A stretch of 48,044 nucleotides of DNA from Caedimonas sp. (lineage in GTDB: Bacteria > Pseudomonadota > Alphaproteobacteria > Caedimonadales > Caedimonadaceae): NCBI GenBank assembly GCA_016794245.1, contig JAEUKR010000043.1:1-48044 (forward strand), in the 5' to 3' direction. This document shows, one piece after another, positions 1 to 7,975 of this stretch. The notes beneath the pieces are model-generated. The model made no database searches. It saw only the letters and a program-made list of their open reading frames with translations, and was not told the origin of the DNA. The translations under genes and the position numbers were made by a program. How positions within the stretch are numbered: the first letter of the stretch is position 1; the number at the start of each line of letters is the position of its first letter.

Positions 1-1
1 T

Positions 2-121
2 ATTGAATGTTTCTTTGGTAAAATGAAACATTTCAGGAGAATCTTTTCAAGATTCGATAAAACGGCACAGTCCTTTATGGCTTTCCTTAATTTTGTAGCA
101 ACCCTTATATGGCTTAGGTAG
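2..121 (+). CDS. IS5-family transposase, C-terminal end (partial at window edge)
   Basis: The reading frame is open from base 2 and ends at TAG 119-121. It gives the typical C-terminus of an IS5/IS4-superfamily DDE transposase: IECFFGKMKHFRRI, then SRFDKTAQSF, then a hydrophobic tail NFVATLIWLR. In the family this block carries the catalytic Glu (the E of IECFFGKMK) and the end of the protein. The rest lies left of the window, so I cannot say whether the element is intact. The terminal inverted repeat should lie between 122 and 167 but I could not identify it. The waaA gene ends only 46 bases downstream. Confidence 0.75.
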   Translation: MECFFGKMKHFRRIFSRFDKTAQSFMAFLNFVATLIWLR

Positions 122-167
122 AAATCTTCACAGAACCTAGACACTTGGTAGAATATAAGAAAGAATT

Positions 168-1448
168 CTAATCAAGGTCTTTTGAAAACTTTTCCAATCC
201 TGCCATCACTTTTTCAATGACCTGGCTTTGAGCTTGGGCTATGTTTCGTGCCGCTTGACCCATTTGTTCGCATTGGGCTGGAGAAAGCAGCAGCTTTTCA
301 ACTTGAGCAGCTATACTTTCCTCTGTATTCGTCTGAATGGCTGCACCTGCTTTATGGAAGAGAGCGGTCACTTCTTTAGAGTTTGTCATAAAAGGGCCAT
401 GTAAAATCGCAGCGCCAAAATGAGCAGGCTCGATCATATTATGGCCTCCGATCGGCGTTAGAGATCCTCCTATAAATACAATCCGAGCCAACCGGTAAAA
501 CAGTCCCAACTCTCCTAATGTATCCGCTATGTACAACTCCGTCTTGCTTGAGAGAGGCTCATGCAAAGACCGTTGAGAGAGGCAAAAGTCCTTTTCAAAT
601 TTTGCTCTGATCTCTTTTCCGCGATGGGGATGGCGTGGAATCAGAATGGTTAAAAGATCAGGGAATTTTGGTTTAAGCAAAGTGTGGGCGGCGACAATGC
701 TTTCTTCCTCTGGGTCATGGGTGCTGGCGGCTATCCACACGGGACGATCTTCGATGGCTTGCGTCAGGTTTTTGAGTTCACGCGCGTCATAGGACAAAGG
801 ATTGGCCGCGAACTTCAGATTTCCCACCTCCATAACCTTTTCGGCTCCCAAAAGACGCAAGCGCCGGGCATCTTCCGACGATTGGGCATAACATGCGTCG
901 AAGCGTCGCATAAGCGGTTGAATCAGGCTTTTCGCCCACCGCCACTTTTGAAAAGATTTCTCTGATATCCGTCCATTGATCATCACCAGGGGTATTTTCC
1001 GTTCGGTTGTCTCCCAAATTAAATTGGGCCAGATTTCAGATTCAATCCAAAGAGCCAAAGAGGGACGCCAAACATCCAGAAACGCCCGTACCCAGGGCTG
1101 AATATCCAGAGGAATAAATTGGTGAAACGCGCGTAAAGGCAGTTTTTTCTCCAGCAGAGAAGCAGACGTCACGGTTCCGGTTGTGACCAGAACAAAGCAG
1201 GAAGGATAACGTTTTAAAAGGCGGTCAATCAGGGCAAGGACAGATAAGGACTCTCCGACACTGGCGGCATGGATCCAGATCAGGCGAGCGTTTTTGGGAA
1301 TTGCTTGGGAAGTCCATCCCGCTTTTCCACGACGCTCTTCAAGCCGCTCGGCCACTTCTTTGCCTGCAAGAACGCGGCAAGAAAGATGATATTCGACAAA
1401 AGGAATCGCGATGGTGCGGGTCATCGCTCGATAAAGACGCAGCAACAC
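168..1448 (-). CDS. waaA: 3-deoxy-D-manno-octulosonic acid (Kdo) transferase WaaA
   Basis: Glycosyltransferase that adds Kdo from CMP-Kdo to the lipid A precursor at the inner membrane. The 426-residue length is normal for the family. The N-terminus MLLRLYRAMT is a short membrane anchor, followed by the GKEVAERLEERRG segment that holds the catalytic glutamate region. WIHAASVGES, the ESEIWPN block and the C-terminal GGHNMIEPAHFG motif are all family hallmarks. The chosen start is GTG at 1446-1448, preceded by a strong AGGAAGGA ribosome site nine bases upstream; an in-frame ATG eight codons later would remove part of the anchor. It is the last gene of a reverse-strand lipid A operon, 37 bases after the acyltransferase gene. 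Confidence 0.93.
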   Translation of the reverse strand: MLLRLYRAMTRTIAIPFVEYHLSCRVLAGKEVAERLEERRGKAGWTSQAIPKNARLIWIHAASVGESLSVLALIDRLLKRYPSCFVLVTTGTVTSASLLEKKLPLRAFHQFIPLDIQPWVRAFLDVWRPSLALWIESEIWPNLIWETTERKIPLVMINGRISEKSFQKWRWAKSLIQPLMRRFDACYAQSSEDARRLRLLGAEKVMEVGNLKFAANPLSYDARELKNLTQAIEDRPVWIAASTHDPEEESIVAAHTLLKPKFPDLLTILIPRHPHRGKEIRAKFEKDFCLSQRSLHEPLSSKTELYIADTLGELGLFYRLARIVFIGGSLTPIGGHNMIEPAHFGAAILHGPFMTNSKEVTALFHKAGAAIQTNTEESIAAQVEKLLLSPAQCEQMGQAARNIAQAQSQVIEKVMAGLEKFSKDLD

Positions 1449-1485
1449 TCTTTGTAGTCCTTCCTCTTCTTGTCTTGCTATTCGA

Positions 1486-2166
1486 TTATCTCAGCGGCAC
1501 ATGTCCGCATAGGGCGTCCGCCCGGTCAGACACGTCTTGAAGACCTTTTTCCACCAATTGACGAACTTTTTCAAACTCTTCTTTTGATCGAGGCGGTTTG
1601 ATGGGTTCTCCCACCACCATAGCGCCGCGGCCAAAGGGAAGGGCAAATACAAACCGATCCCAACTTTTCCATACTTTACGGCGGGAAGTGGAATAGGCGC
1701 AAGGAATGATATCCAGATTGGCAAGCCTCGCGATCTGTACGATTCCCTCACGGGCGATAAAGCGTGGTCCGCGCGGGCCATCGGGCGTGATGCCGACGCA
1801 TTCTCCTTGTTTGAGGGCGGCGAGGATTTCTCGCAAAGCTTGTGTTCCTCCCCTGGAAGACGATCCGACAATCGTTTTAATCCCGAAATGGCTGATGGTT
1901 TTGGCGATCAATCGTCCGTCCCGATGAGCCGAAATTACCATGTGAAAAGGGGTCGAACTCTCCCAGAAATATGTTTGCATCAAGAGGCGATTATGCCAGA
2001 AACAGGCAATAAAGGGCTTTTGGTTCTTCCAATACCTTTCTAAAATTTCCCAATCATCCCTGGTCCAGAGATTTGTCTTGAACACCAGCCGCATATAATG
2101 CGCGATGCACCATGAGCCAAGGCTGATGATCCACGGTTGCTTGAGTAAATTCTTTAACCAGCGCAT
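1486..2166 (-). CDS. DUF374 lysophospholipid acyltransferase-family protein
   Basis: A 226-residue protein of the DUF374 branch of the LPLAT/AGPAT superfamily, inner-membrane-associated acyltransferases that often sit beside waaA and msbA. It shows SAHRDG (residues about 79-84, the branch's variant of the HxxxxD catalytic motif), GSSSRGG (101-107) and TPDGPRGPR (127-135, substrate phosphate binding). I chose the ATG at 2164-2166, which follows the msbA stop by five bases. A longer TTG start at 2214 would overlap msbA by about 40 bases and adds a sequence unlike the family. The exact acyl acceptor (lipid A or a phospholipid) cannot be told from sequence. Confidence 0.85.
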   Translation of the reverse strand: MRWLKNLLKQPWIISLGSWCIAHYMRLVFKTNLWTRDDWEILERYWKNQKPFIACFWHNRLLMQTYFWESSTPFHMVISAHRDGRLIAKTISHFGIKTIVGSSSRGGTQALREILAALKQGECVGITPDGPRGPRFIAREGIVQIARLANLDIIPCAYSTSRRKVWKSWDRFVFALPFGRGAMVVGEPIKPPRSKEEFEKVRQLVEKGLQDVSDRADALCGHVPLR

Positions 2167-2171
2167 CAGTA

Positions 2172-3956
2172 TCAATGTGCTTTTGAAGGGGAGGGGCTGA
2201 GCTGTGCCCGACAAAGTTGGGCATAGCGGGAATGGGTTTGGATCAACTCGACGTGTCGGCCTGAAGCGACGACCTGTCCTCGGTCAATCACAAAGATGAT
2301 ATCGGCATCCATGACGGTTGCCAGCCGATGGGCAATAATAACGGTTGTACGATTGTTCATCAGTGTCTTTAACGCGAGCTGCACTTTTTGTTCCGAGGCG
2401 CTGTCCAACGCTGACGTTGGCTCGTCCAGCAAGATAATCGGGGCGTTCTTTAAGAGGGCGCGGGCAATCGCGATCCGCTGCCGTTGTCCTCCTGACAGGC
2501 GCACTCCCTGTTCACCCACCAGCGTATCATAGCTTTGCGGCAAATCGACGATGAATTCGTGGGCTGCCGCTGATTGGGCTGCCTTCAAAATATCCTCCTC
2601 AAGCGCTTGAGGATTGCCGAAAGCGATATTCGTCCGAACGGATTCATTAAAAAGGATGACGTCCTGACTGACGAGCGCAATATTATCTCGCAATGAATGA
2701 AGGGTGACTTGGCGAATATCTGTTCCGTCAATGGTGATGGATCCTTGACACACATCGTAAAAGCGTGGAATCAGATTAAGAATGGTCGATTTTCCAGATC
2801 CGCTCGCCCCTACCAGGGCAATGGTTTTGCCAGCGGGAATGTGCAGGTTGATGCGCGTCAGCACTTCTTCGTGACCATACGAAAAGCTGATATTTTCAAA
2901 AGAAATCGTTCCTTTTTGAACCTTCAACGTTTTTGCGTGAGGAACGTCTTCAATCTCTGGCTTGAGGTCCAGAAATCGAAAGACCCGCATAACCGCGGCA
3001 AGCTGATCCTGAAGATTGGCATTCAGATTGGCAAGCCTTTTAAGAGGCTCATATGTCATGAGAAGAGCCGTGATGAAAGAAAAGAAGGCGCCGGGATTCT
3101 GTTTTCCCGCGATGACCTGGGATCCTCCATAAACGACGACAACGGCGATAGCGACGCCACCCAAAAACTCCATTACGGGATGAGAAGCTGAACGCACGCG
3201 GGATGCCTTGAGAGAGCGCTTGAAAATGTCTTCAATCGTCTTGTTTGCTTCCTGTATCTGATAGCCTTCCATACAGTAGGATTTGATCAGGCGAATTCCC
3301 TGAAAAGCCTGAGTCAAAAGAGAAGTGAATATGGCGGTTCGTTCCTGGATGTGGGTTGAAACCTTGCGCATCCGCTTTCCGATCCGTACCACGGGAAGAA
3401 TAGCCACCGGCAGCACAAAAAACGAGATCGAAGCCAGAAACCAGTCTTGATAAAACATAAAAACCACAAAGGCTGACAACATAAAACCATCTTTGCCGAT
3501 GTTGATTAACGTTCCGGTCACGGCACTGTTTAATTTGTTGATATCGTTCGTAAAACGTGAGACCAATTCTCCGGTCGAGGTGTGATGAAAAAAAGCCAGA
3601 TCACAGGTAATCACATGGGCGAACATCTTCTTTTGAATGTCCGCGATGATACGCTGACCGACATAGGCAAGGGAAACGGACTCGCCATAGGTCGCCAGTC
3701 CCTTGATAAAGAAGACCAGAAAAATGGCAGCGGTTATCGGCATGAGCATGTCGGAACGTCGTGCCACAAAGATGTCATTGATGATAGGTTCAATCAGCTT
3801 GGCGGAAGCTACTGACATCAAGGCCACCAGACCCATGCAGATAAAGCCCCCGATCATGATACGGACATAAGGGCGTGCGAATTCGTCGACCAAACGCTTT
3901 ACAAGTTTGTGCGTGTTTTGATCCTGAAAAAGTTTCAGCGCTGATTTGCGTGTCAT
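2172..3956 (-). CDS. msbA: MsbA-like lipid A/phospholipid flippase, ABC exporter
   Basis: A 594-residue half-transporter: six predicted membrane helices in the first 320 residues, then an ABC ATPase. Walker A GASGSGKST lies near residue 381, the signature LSGGQRQR near 487 and Walker B ILLDEPTSALD near 507, followed by the switch His in IIAHRLAT. Placement directly before an LPLAT gene and waaA supports flipping of the lipid A-core across the inner membrane rather than drug export. The start is ATG 3954-3956; upstream is a 270-base divergent gap with the metallo-hydrolase gene that contains a family A repeat. First gene of the operon. Confidence 0.9.
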   Translation of the reverse strand: MTRKSALKLFQDQNTHKLVKRLVDEFARPYVRIMIGGFICMGLVALMSVASAKLIEPIINDIFVARRSDMLMPITAAIFLVFFIKGLATYGESVSLAYVGQRIIADIQKKMFAHVITCDLAFFHHTSTGELVSRFTNDINKLNSAVTGTLINIGKDGFMLSAFVVFMFYQDWFLASISFFVLPVAILPVVRIGKRMRKVSTHIQERTAIFTSLLTQAFQGIRLIKSYCMEGYQIQEANKTIEDIFKRSLKASRVRSASHPVMEFLGGVAIAVVVVYGGSQVIAGKQNPGAFFSFITALLMTYEPLKRLANLNANLQDQLAAVMRVFRFLDLKPEIEDVPHAKTLKVQKGTISFENISFSYGHEEVLTRINLHIPAGKTIALVGASGSGKSTILNLIPRFYDVCQGSITIDGTDIRQVTLHSLRDNIALVSQDVILFNESVRTNIAFGNPQALEEDILKAAQSAAAHEFIVDLPQSYDTLVGEQGVRLSGGQRQRIAIARALLKNAPIILLDEPTSALDSASEQKVQLALKTLMNNRTTVIIAHRLATVMDADIIFVIDRGQVVASGRHVELIQTHSRYAQLCRAQLSPSPSKAH

Positions 3957-4009
3957 CGTTTCATCATTTTTTTAGGTACTGAAATATATTACATAGATTG
4001 TCTTGGATA

Positions 4010-4136
4010 TCTACCCTTCGTCTTTCAAATTTTGAGAGTATTGAATGTCAGGATTCATTCTGCAAGAGGTCTAATGTTTACGCTGCTCAAGACTCACCAC
4101 GCGTTCGCCACCGCATATTTTGAAATCCTTTGGGGA
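4010..4136 (+). repeat. Family A palindromic repeat, near-full copy 1
   Basis: Begins ...CTACCCTTCGTCTTTCAAA and ends TTTTGAAATCCTTTGGGGAT, with the middle carrying ACGCTGCTCAAGACTCACC and CGCGTTCGCCACC, matching the other copies. It also carries TGCAAGAGGTCT (about 4061-4072), a word found again in the family B copy at about 35348. It sits between divergent msbA and the metallo-hydrolase gene. The remainder of this gap (3957-4009 and 4137-4227) shows nothing else I can name. Confidence 0.75.
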
Positions 4137-4227
4137 TCAATCACCGCTGGTATTGATTCGGTGACAGTTTAATTCTATTTTAACCATATAAGAAATAAGA
4201 ATCGCAACAGTTTATACAGGGTTTGGC

Positions 4228-5061
4228 ATGGCTATGGAAGTCGTCTTTTGGGGAGTGAGGGGCTCGATGGCCTGCTGTTCTTCTCAACACCGCAGATATG
4301 GCGGGCATACCAGTTGCATCAGCGTCAAGTGTGATGATCGCCTGATTATTCTTGACGCTGGAACGGGTTTGTATGATTTGGGCATCTGGATTCGAGAGGA
4401 AAAGATCAAACGGGCTGATCTGCTCTTGACGCACTTTCATTTTGATCACATCATCGGATTGCCGTTTTTCCCTTCCGTTTGGGATCCTGATTTCCATCTT
4501 ACGATTCACGCTGTTTATCAAGATGACACACCGGAGCGCTTGCGGCTGGAAAACTTTTTAAGACAGTACCTTTTTGCAGCGCCTTTCTTTCCGGTTTCAC
4601 TCGACATAACCCAGGCCCATATCAAATTGAAAGATCACGCGATGAGAGTGCCTTTTTCTCTATCGCCGGATATCCGTGTCAGATCACAAGCATTGAACCA
4701 TCCTGGCGGAGCAACGGGTTATCGTATTAACTATCAGGGAAAGAGCGTCAGCTATATCACGGATACGGAACATGTCGCTGACCTTACGGATCCTCATGTT
4801 CTGGAACTGATGCAGCAAGCCGATCTGGTTATTTACGATGCCACGTATACGGAAGCCGAGTTTCCTGACAAAATCGGATGGGGACATTCAACGTGGCAGG
4901 AAGGCGTCAGACTTGCGAAAATCGCCGATGTAAAGAAACTCGTCCTTTTTCATCATGATCCCGGCCATACGGATGCTGTTTTGGATGTCATCGAACAACA
5001 AGCCCAGGCGGTATGGCCACGATGCCTCATCGCCAGGCAAGGCATGAAGATGACGTTGTAA
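4228..5061 (+). CDS. MBL-fold metallo-hydrolase (phosphodiesterase/RNase Z-like)
   Basis: A 277-residue protein of the metallo-beta-lactamase superfamily. The metal motif THFHFDH is at residues 68-74 (H69, H71, D73, H74), the opening strand is VVFWGVRGSMA, and later ligands are likely in NHPGGATGYR, YDATYTEAEF and FHHDPGHTD. The GVRGS start and GGHTSC motif are typical of the cyclic-phosphodiesterase-like/coenzyme PQQ-B-like branch that acts on phosphodiester or small-molecule esters; the substrate is unknown. Start ATG 4228; no strong ribosome site is visible and a second ATG two codons later is an alternative. Monocistronic, with a possible weak hairpin at 5139-5166 downstream. Confidence 0.85.
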   Translation: MAMEVVFWGVRGSMACCSSQHRRYGGHTSCISVKCDDRLIILDAGTGLYDLGIWIREEKIKRADLLLTHFHFDHIIGLPFFPSVWDPDFHLTIHAVYQDDTPERLRLENFLRQYLFAAPFFPVSLDITQAHIKLKDHAMRVPFSLSPDIRVRSQALNHPGGATGYRINYQGKSVSYITDTEHVADLTDPHVLELMQQADLVIYDATYTEAEFPDKIGWGHSTWQEGVRLAKIADVKKLVLFHHDPGHTDAVLDVIEQQAQAVWPRCLIARQGMKMTL

Positions 5062-5069
5062 GCTGTTGA

Positions 5070-5096
5070 CCTTTTCGTCTTTCAGGCTGTGGAGGT
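5070..5096 (+). repeat. Family A repeat, left-end remnant
   Basis: CTTTTCGTCTTTCAGGCTGT followed by GGAGG resembles the left end of family A (CCCTTCGTCTTTCAAGCTG...), but no right half follows. It lies just behind the metallo-hydrolase stop codon. Weak call based on one end only. Confidence 0.35.
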
Positions 5097-5138
5097 ATAT
5101 TTCTTTTCCTTGCGTCATATCTGGGGATGCTGGAGATA

Positions 5139-5166
5139 AAGGAAGTCTATTTATAAAATCTTCCTT
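5139..5166 (+). terminator. Possible weak terminator hairpin after the metallo-hydrolase gene
   Basis: AAGGAAG pairs with CTTCCTT (7 bp, 14-base loop), followed by a T-rich stretch GCTTTATTT. The stem is AT-rich and short, so this could equally be incidental. The remaining gap to ffh (5167-5275) holds a near-direct repeat of TATTTATAAAA and no gene. Confidence 0.3.
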
Positions 5167-5275
5167 GCTTTATTTATAAAAATAGGTTACCAAGACCTAA
5201 AATTATTACGTCAGTCAGCGAGTTTCGCCCACTGGCGTTTTTGGCGTTGTAAAAAGGTGTAAAAGGCACAACCTT

Positions 5276-6628
5276 ATGTTTTCAAATTTAGGCAATCGGC
5301 TGGGCGATATTTTTGATCGTTTGCGTAAGCGGGGCGCCCTTAATGAAGCGGATGTCGAGGCGGCGCTTCGCGAGGTGCGTGTGGCCTTGCTCGAGGCCGA
5401 TGTGGCATTACCCGTGGTGCGGGACTTCATTGCTCAGGTCAAGGAAAACGCCGTTGGTCAAGAGGTTCTGAAAAGCATTACGCCTGGCCAGATGGTCGTC
5501 AAGATTGTTTACGATCAACTGGTCGCGACTTTGGGAGCGCAAGGGGTCGACCTTAATCTTTCCGCGACGCCTCCTGTGGCGATGATGATCGTGGGTCTTC
5601 AAGGTTCGGGAAAAACCACCTCAGCCGCCAAGATCGCCCGCCTTCTTTCAATAAAAAAACGTAAAAAAGTGCTGATGGCCTCTGTGGACGTTTACCGTCC
5701 TGCTGCACGCGAGCAATTGAGAATCTTGGGGCGCCAAGCCGGCGTGGAGACGCTCGCGATCGTTGAAAATGAAAAGCCGCTGGATATCGCCAGACGGGCT
5801 TCCGAGAAAGCCCGTCTGGAAGGGTATGATGTGTTGTTGATCGATACGGCGGGGCGTCTTCATGTCGATGATGACCTGATGAAGGAGCTGGTGGAATTAC
5901 GCACCGTCCTGAACCCTGTTGAGACTCTTCTTGTTGCGGATGCCATGACGGGGCAGGATGCCGTGAACATTGCCAAAACCTTTCATGAGCGCGTTGCTTT
6001 GACAGGAATCGTGTTGACGCGCATTGATGGCGATGCGCGGGGCGGCGCTGCCTTATCGGTTCGTCATATTACTGGTTGTCCTATCAAATTTGTGGGCGTG
6101 GGCGAGCGGATCGAGCAAATAGAGGAATTCCATCCTGATCGCATCGCAAGCCGTATTCTTGACATGGGAGACGTGCTTAGCCTTGTTGAAAAAGCGGCTG
6201 AAACGATCAATCAGGAAGAAGCTGAAAAACTGGCCAAAAAGATGAGCAAAGGCCAATTCGATATGAATGATTTGGCCGATCAACTTCGTCAGATCTCCAG
6301 AATGGGAGGACTGGGGGGGTTGATGAGTATGCTGCCTGGCATTAACAAATTCAAAAATCAGATTCAACAAGCGGGGATTGATGAAAAAATGATCGCTCGT
6401 CAACTGGCGATGATTCATTCCATGACGCAGGTTGAACGCCGGAATCCCAGGATTTTGAATGGGTCACGGCGTAAAAGAATTGCAAAGGGATCAGGAACGA
6501 CTGTGACCGATGTGAATCGTCTCCTTCATCAGTTTCAGGGTATGCAGGATATGATGAAACGCATGAATAAATTGGGGGAGAAAGGGTTAAAGCGCCAAGG
6601 ACTGCGAGGTCTTTTGGGCAGGGGATGA
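5276..6628 (+). CDS. ffh: Signal recognition particle protein Ffh (SRP54)
   Basis: SRP GTPase that binds 4.5S RNA and signal sequences and delivers ribosomes to FtsY. Of its 450 residues, the N domain occupies the first 90, G1 GLQGSGKTT is at 107-114, DTAGR is near 190, and TRIDGDARGG (the G4 region) follows. The methionine-rich M domain has the RNA-binding block ERRNP...GSRRKRIAKGSG, then FQGMQDMMKRMNK. Start ATG 5276, with AAAAGG about ten bases upstream. The stop codon lies at the very edge of a truncated family A repeat. Upstream of rpsP as in many bacteria; the two are probably cotranscribed. Confidence 0.97.
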   Translation: MFSNLGNRLGDIFDRLRKRGALNEADVEAALREVRVALLEADVALPVVRDFIAQVKENAVGQEVLKSITPGQMVVKIVYDQLVATLGAQGVDLNLSATPPVAMMIVGLQGSGKTTSAAKIARLLSIKKRKKVLMASVDVYRPAAREQLRILGRQAGVETLAIVENEKPLDIARRASEKARLEGYDVLLIDTAGRLHVDDDLMKELVELRTVLNPVETLLVADAMTGQDAVNIAKTFHERVALTGIVLTRIDGDARGGAALSVRHITGCPIKFVGVGERIEQIEEFHPDRIASRILDMGDVLSLVEKAAETINQEEAEKLAKKMSKGQFDMNDLADQLRQISRMGGLGGLMSMLPGINKFKNQIQQAGIDEKMIARQLAMIHSMTQVERRNPRILNGSRRKRIAKGSGTTVTDVNRLLHQFQGMQDMMKRMNKLGEKGLKRQGLRGLLGRG

Positions 6629-6671
6629 ATCCCGACGCCCGACGCCTCCAGATTTTGAAAGGCGAAAGGTA
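6625..6671 (-). repeat. Family A repeat, left half in reverse orientation
   Basis: GAATCCCGACGCCCGACGCC then TCCAGATTTTGAAAGGCGAA and AGGTA match the reverse complement of the family A left half, as seen at 42061-42109. It begins inside the ffh stop codon and occupies most of the ffh-rpsP spacer, so it is probably present in their shared transcript. Confidence 0.75.
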
Positions 6672-6700
6672 AAATTGTTTGAACAATCAGGAGTAAAAAT

Positions 6701-7105
6701 ATGTCTTTAAAAATTCGACTGGCACGACACGGAGCAAAAAAGCGCCCCTTCTATAGTATTGTCGTCGCGAATGTCCGAAGTCCGCGTGACGGGCGTTTTA
6801 TTGAAAAGGTGGGTACCTATAATCCCATGGTGGCGGACGATCACCCTCAGCGTCTGGTTTTAAAAGAGGAACGTATTCGTTACTGGCTCAGCACAGGGGC
6901 GGAACCTACAGATCGTCTGGCGCGTTTTTTTGGGCATCGCGGTCTGGCGCCTATGCCAGTCGCCGCAAATAACCCCAAGAAGGGGCAACCCAGGAAAAAA
7001 ACCCAAGAACGTTTGAAAGAACAGGCCGAGCGTGCCGCCGCCGAAGCAGCAGCAGCTGAAGCTGCGAAACAAGCTGCTGAAGAAACGGTACCTGCTGTGG
7101 AATAA
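6701..7105 (+). CDS. rpsP: 30S ribosomal protein S16
   Basis: Small-subunit protein needed for 30S assembly. The canonical start [19 protein letters not shown], the [15 protein letters not shown] block and the ...[14 protein letters not shown] segment identify it. At 134 residues it is longer than the usual 80-110 because of a charged, alanine-rich tail ([20 protein letters not shown]), common in alphaproteobacteria. Start ATG 6701 with a clear AGGAG at 6689-6693. Unusually, rimM, trmD and rplS do not follow; instead a family A-derived hairpin and convergent tpiA come next. Confidence 0.97.
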   Translation: MSLKIRLARHGAKKRPFYSIVVANVRSPRDGRFIEKVGTYNPMVADDHPQRLVLKEERIRYWLSTGAEPTDRLARFFGHRGLAPMPVAANNPKKGQPRKKTQERLKEQAERAAAEAAAAEAAKQAAEETVPAVE

Positions 7106-7183
7106 ATGGTGTGGTGTTTTCTCCCTTCCTTGTAGAGAGGAGGGGAAGTTTTTCTTTATTTTCTTTGAAAAGCTTTCAGAGAA

Positions 7184-7265
7184 TAGCTCCTTCGTCTTTC
7201 AAGCTGCTGGGGCGTGAGGCGGCGGATGAAGCCTGATACCCCGCAGCGTGAAATACTTTGGGTAT
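7184..7265 (+). repeat. Family A repeat, short form with GC-rich hairpin
   Basis: Left end CTCCTTCGTCTTTCAAGCTG and right end GTGAAATACTTTGGGTAT are retained, but the middle is reduced to a hairpin: GCTGCTGGGG (7203-7212) pairs with CCCCGCAGC (7239-7247) with one bulge. It lies between convergent rpsP and tpiA and may act as a bidirectional transcription stop, although no T run follows. Confidence 0.65.
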
Positions 7266-7267
7266 AG

Positions 7268-7975
7268 TTATGCGGCTTCAGCAATCGCCCAGAACTCGGC
7301 GGCATTAAGACTTGCACCGCCGACCAAAAGGCCATTCACGTGAGGAATTTTCAAAATTTCAGCGGCATTCCCGGCTTTCACCGATCCCCCGTACAACAGG
7401 GGCAGCACTGGTTTTTTCTTTGCCAACGCTTGATGAATTTCCTCAATTTGAGAGGCGGTGGGCACTTTTCCTGTCCCGATAGCCCAAACAGGTTCATAGG
7501 CGATGATGCATTTTCCTTCAGGGATCGCTTGTTGCGCTTGAGAGAGGACGACATCAACCGCTTTTCCCTGTTCTCTTTCTTGCAGGTTTTCACCTAGGCA
7601 AATGATGGGCGTAAGTCCCGCCGCAAGAGCTTTTTGCGCTTTTTGCAGGATGTGTTCGTCTGTTTCATTCCCTTGAGAGCGACGCTCAGAGTGTCCCACA
7701 ATCACATACTGGCAAGACATGTCTTTAAGCATCGCGGCGCTTACTTGTCCAGTAAAAGCGCCGTTCTCATGTGCCGCGCAATCCTGCGCTCCCCATCTGA
7801 GGGACGAGTCCATTAACCGCAAGGCAACAACGCCCAAATAGGGATAAGGAGGGCATACGACAACGGTGACTTGAACCGGTTTGTTTTTTTGGAATGTAAC
7901 AAGCTCAGCCGCCAGATTGCGCGCCGATGTCATTGTCCCGTTCATTTTCCAATTTCCAACGATCAGTTTATTCAT
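7268..7975 (-). CDS. tpiA: Triosephosphate isomerase
   Basis: Interconverts dihydroxyacetone phosphate and glyceraldehyde 3-phosphate in the cytoplasm. The catalytic residues are visible: K10 in NWKMNGT, H95 in VIVGHSERR and E159 in AYEPVWAIGTG. The phosphate-binding LYGGSVKAGNA and LVGGASL motifs are also present. 235 residues is slightly short of the usual 250. The start ATG overlaps the metG stop as ATGA, so translation is probably coupled. Together with a sugar-phosphate antiporter at 19472-20800, it suggests use of imported triose or glycerol phosphates. Confidence 0.96.
   Translation of the reverse strand: MNKLIVGNWKMNGTMTSARNLAAELVTFQKNKPVQVTVVVCPPYPYLGVVALRLMDSSLRWGAQDCAAHENGAFTGQVSAAMLKDMSCQYVIVGHSERRSQGNETDEHILQKAQKALAAGLTPIICLGENLQEREQGKAVDVVLSQAQQAIPEGKCIIAYEPVWAIGTGKVPTASQIEEIHQALAKKKPVLPLLYGGSVKAGNAAEILKIPHVNGLLVGGASLNAAEFWAIAEAA

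Noticed and set aside
684-965. Long forward frames opposite waaA, sdhA, topA and other real genes
   Set aside because: They are antisense shadows of well-supported genes, with no start signals or family features.
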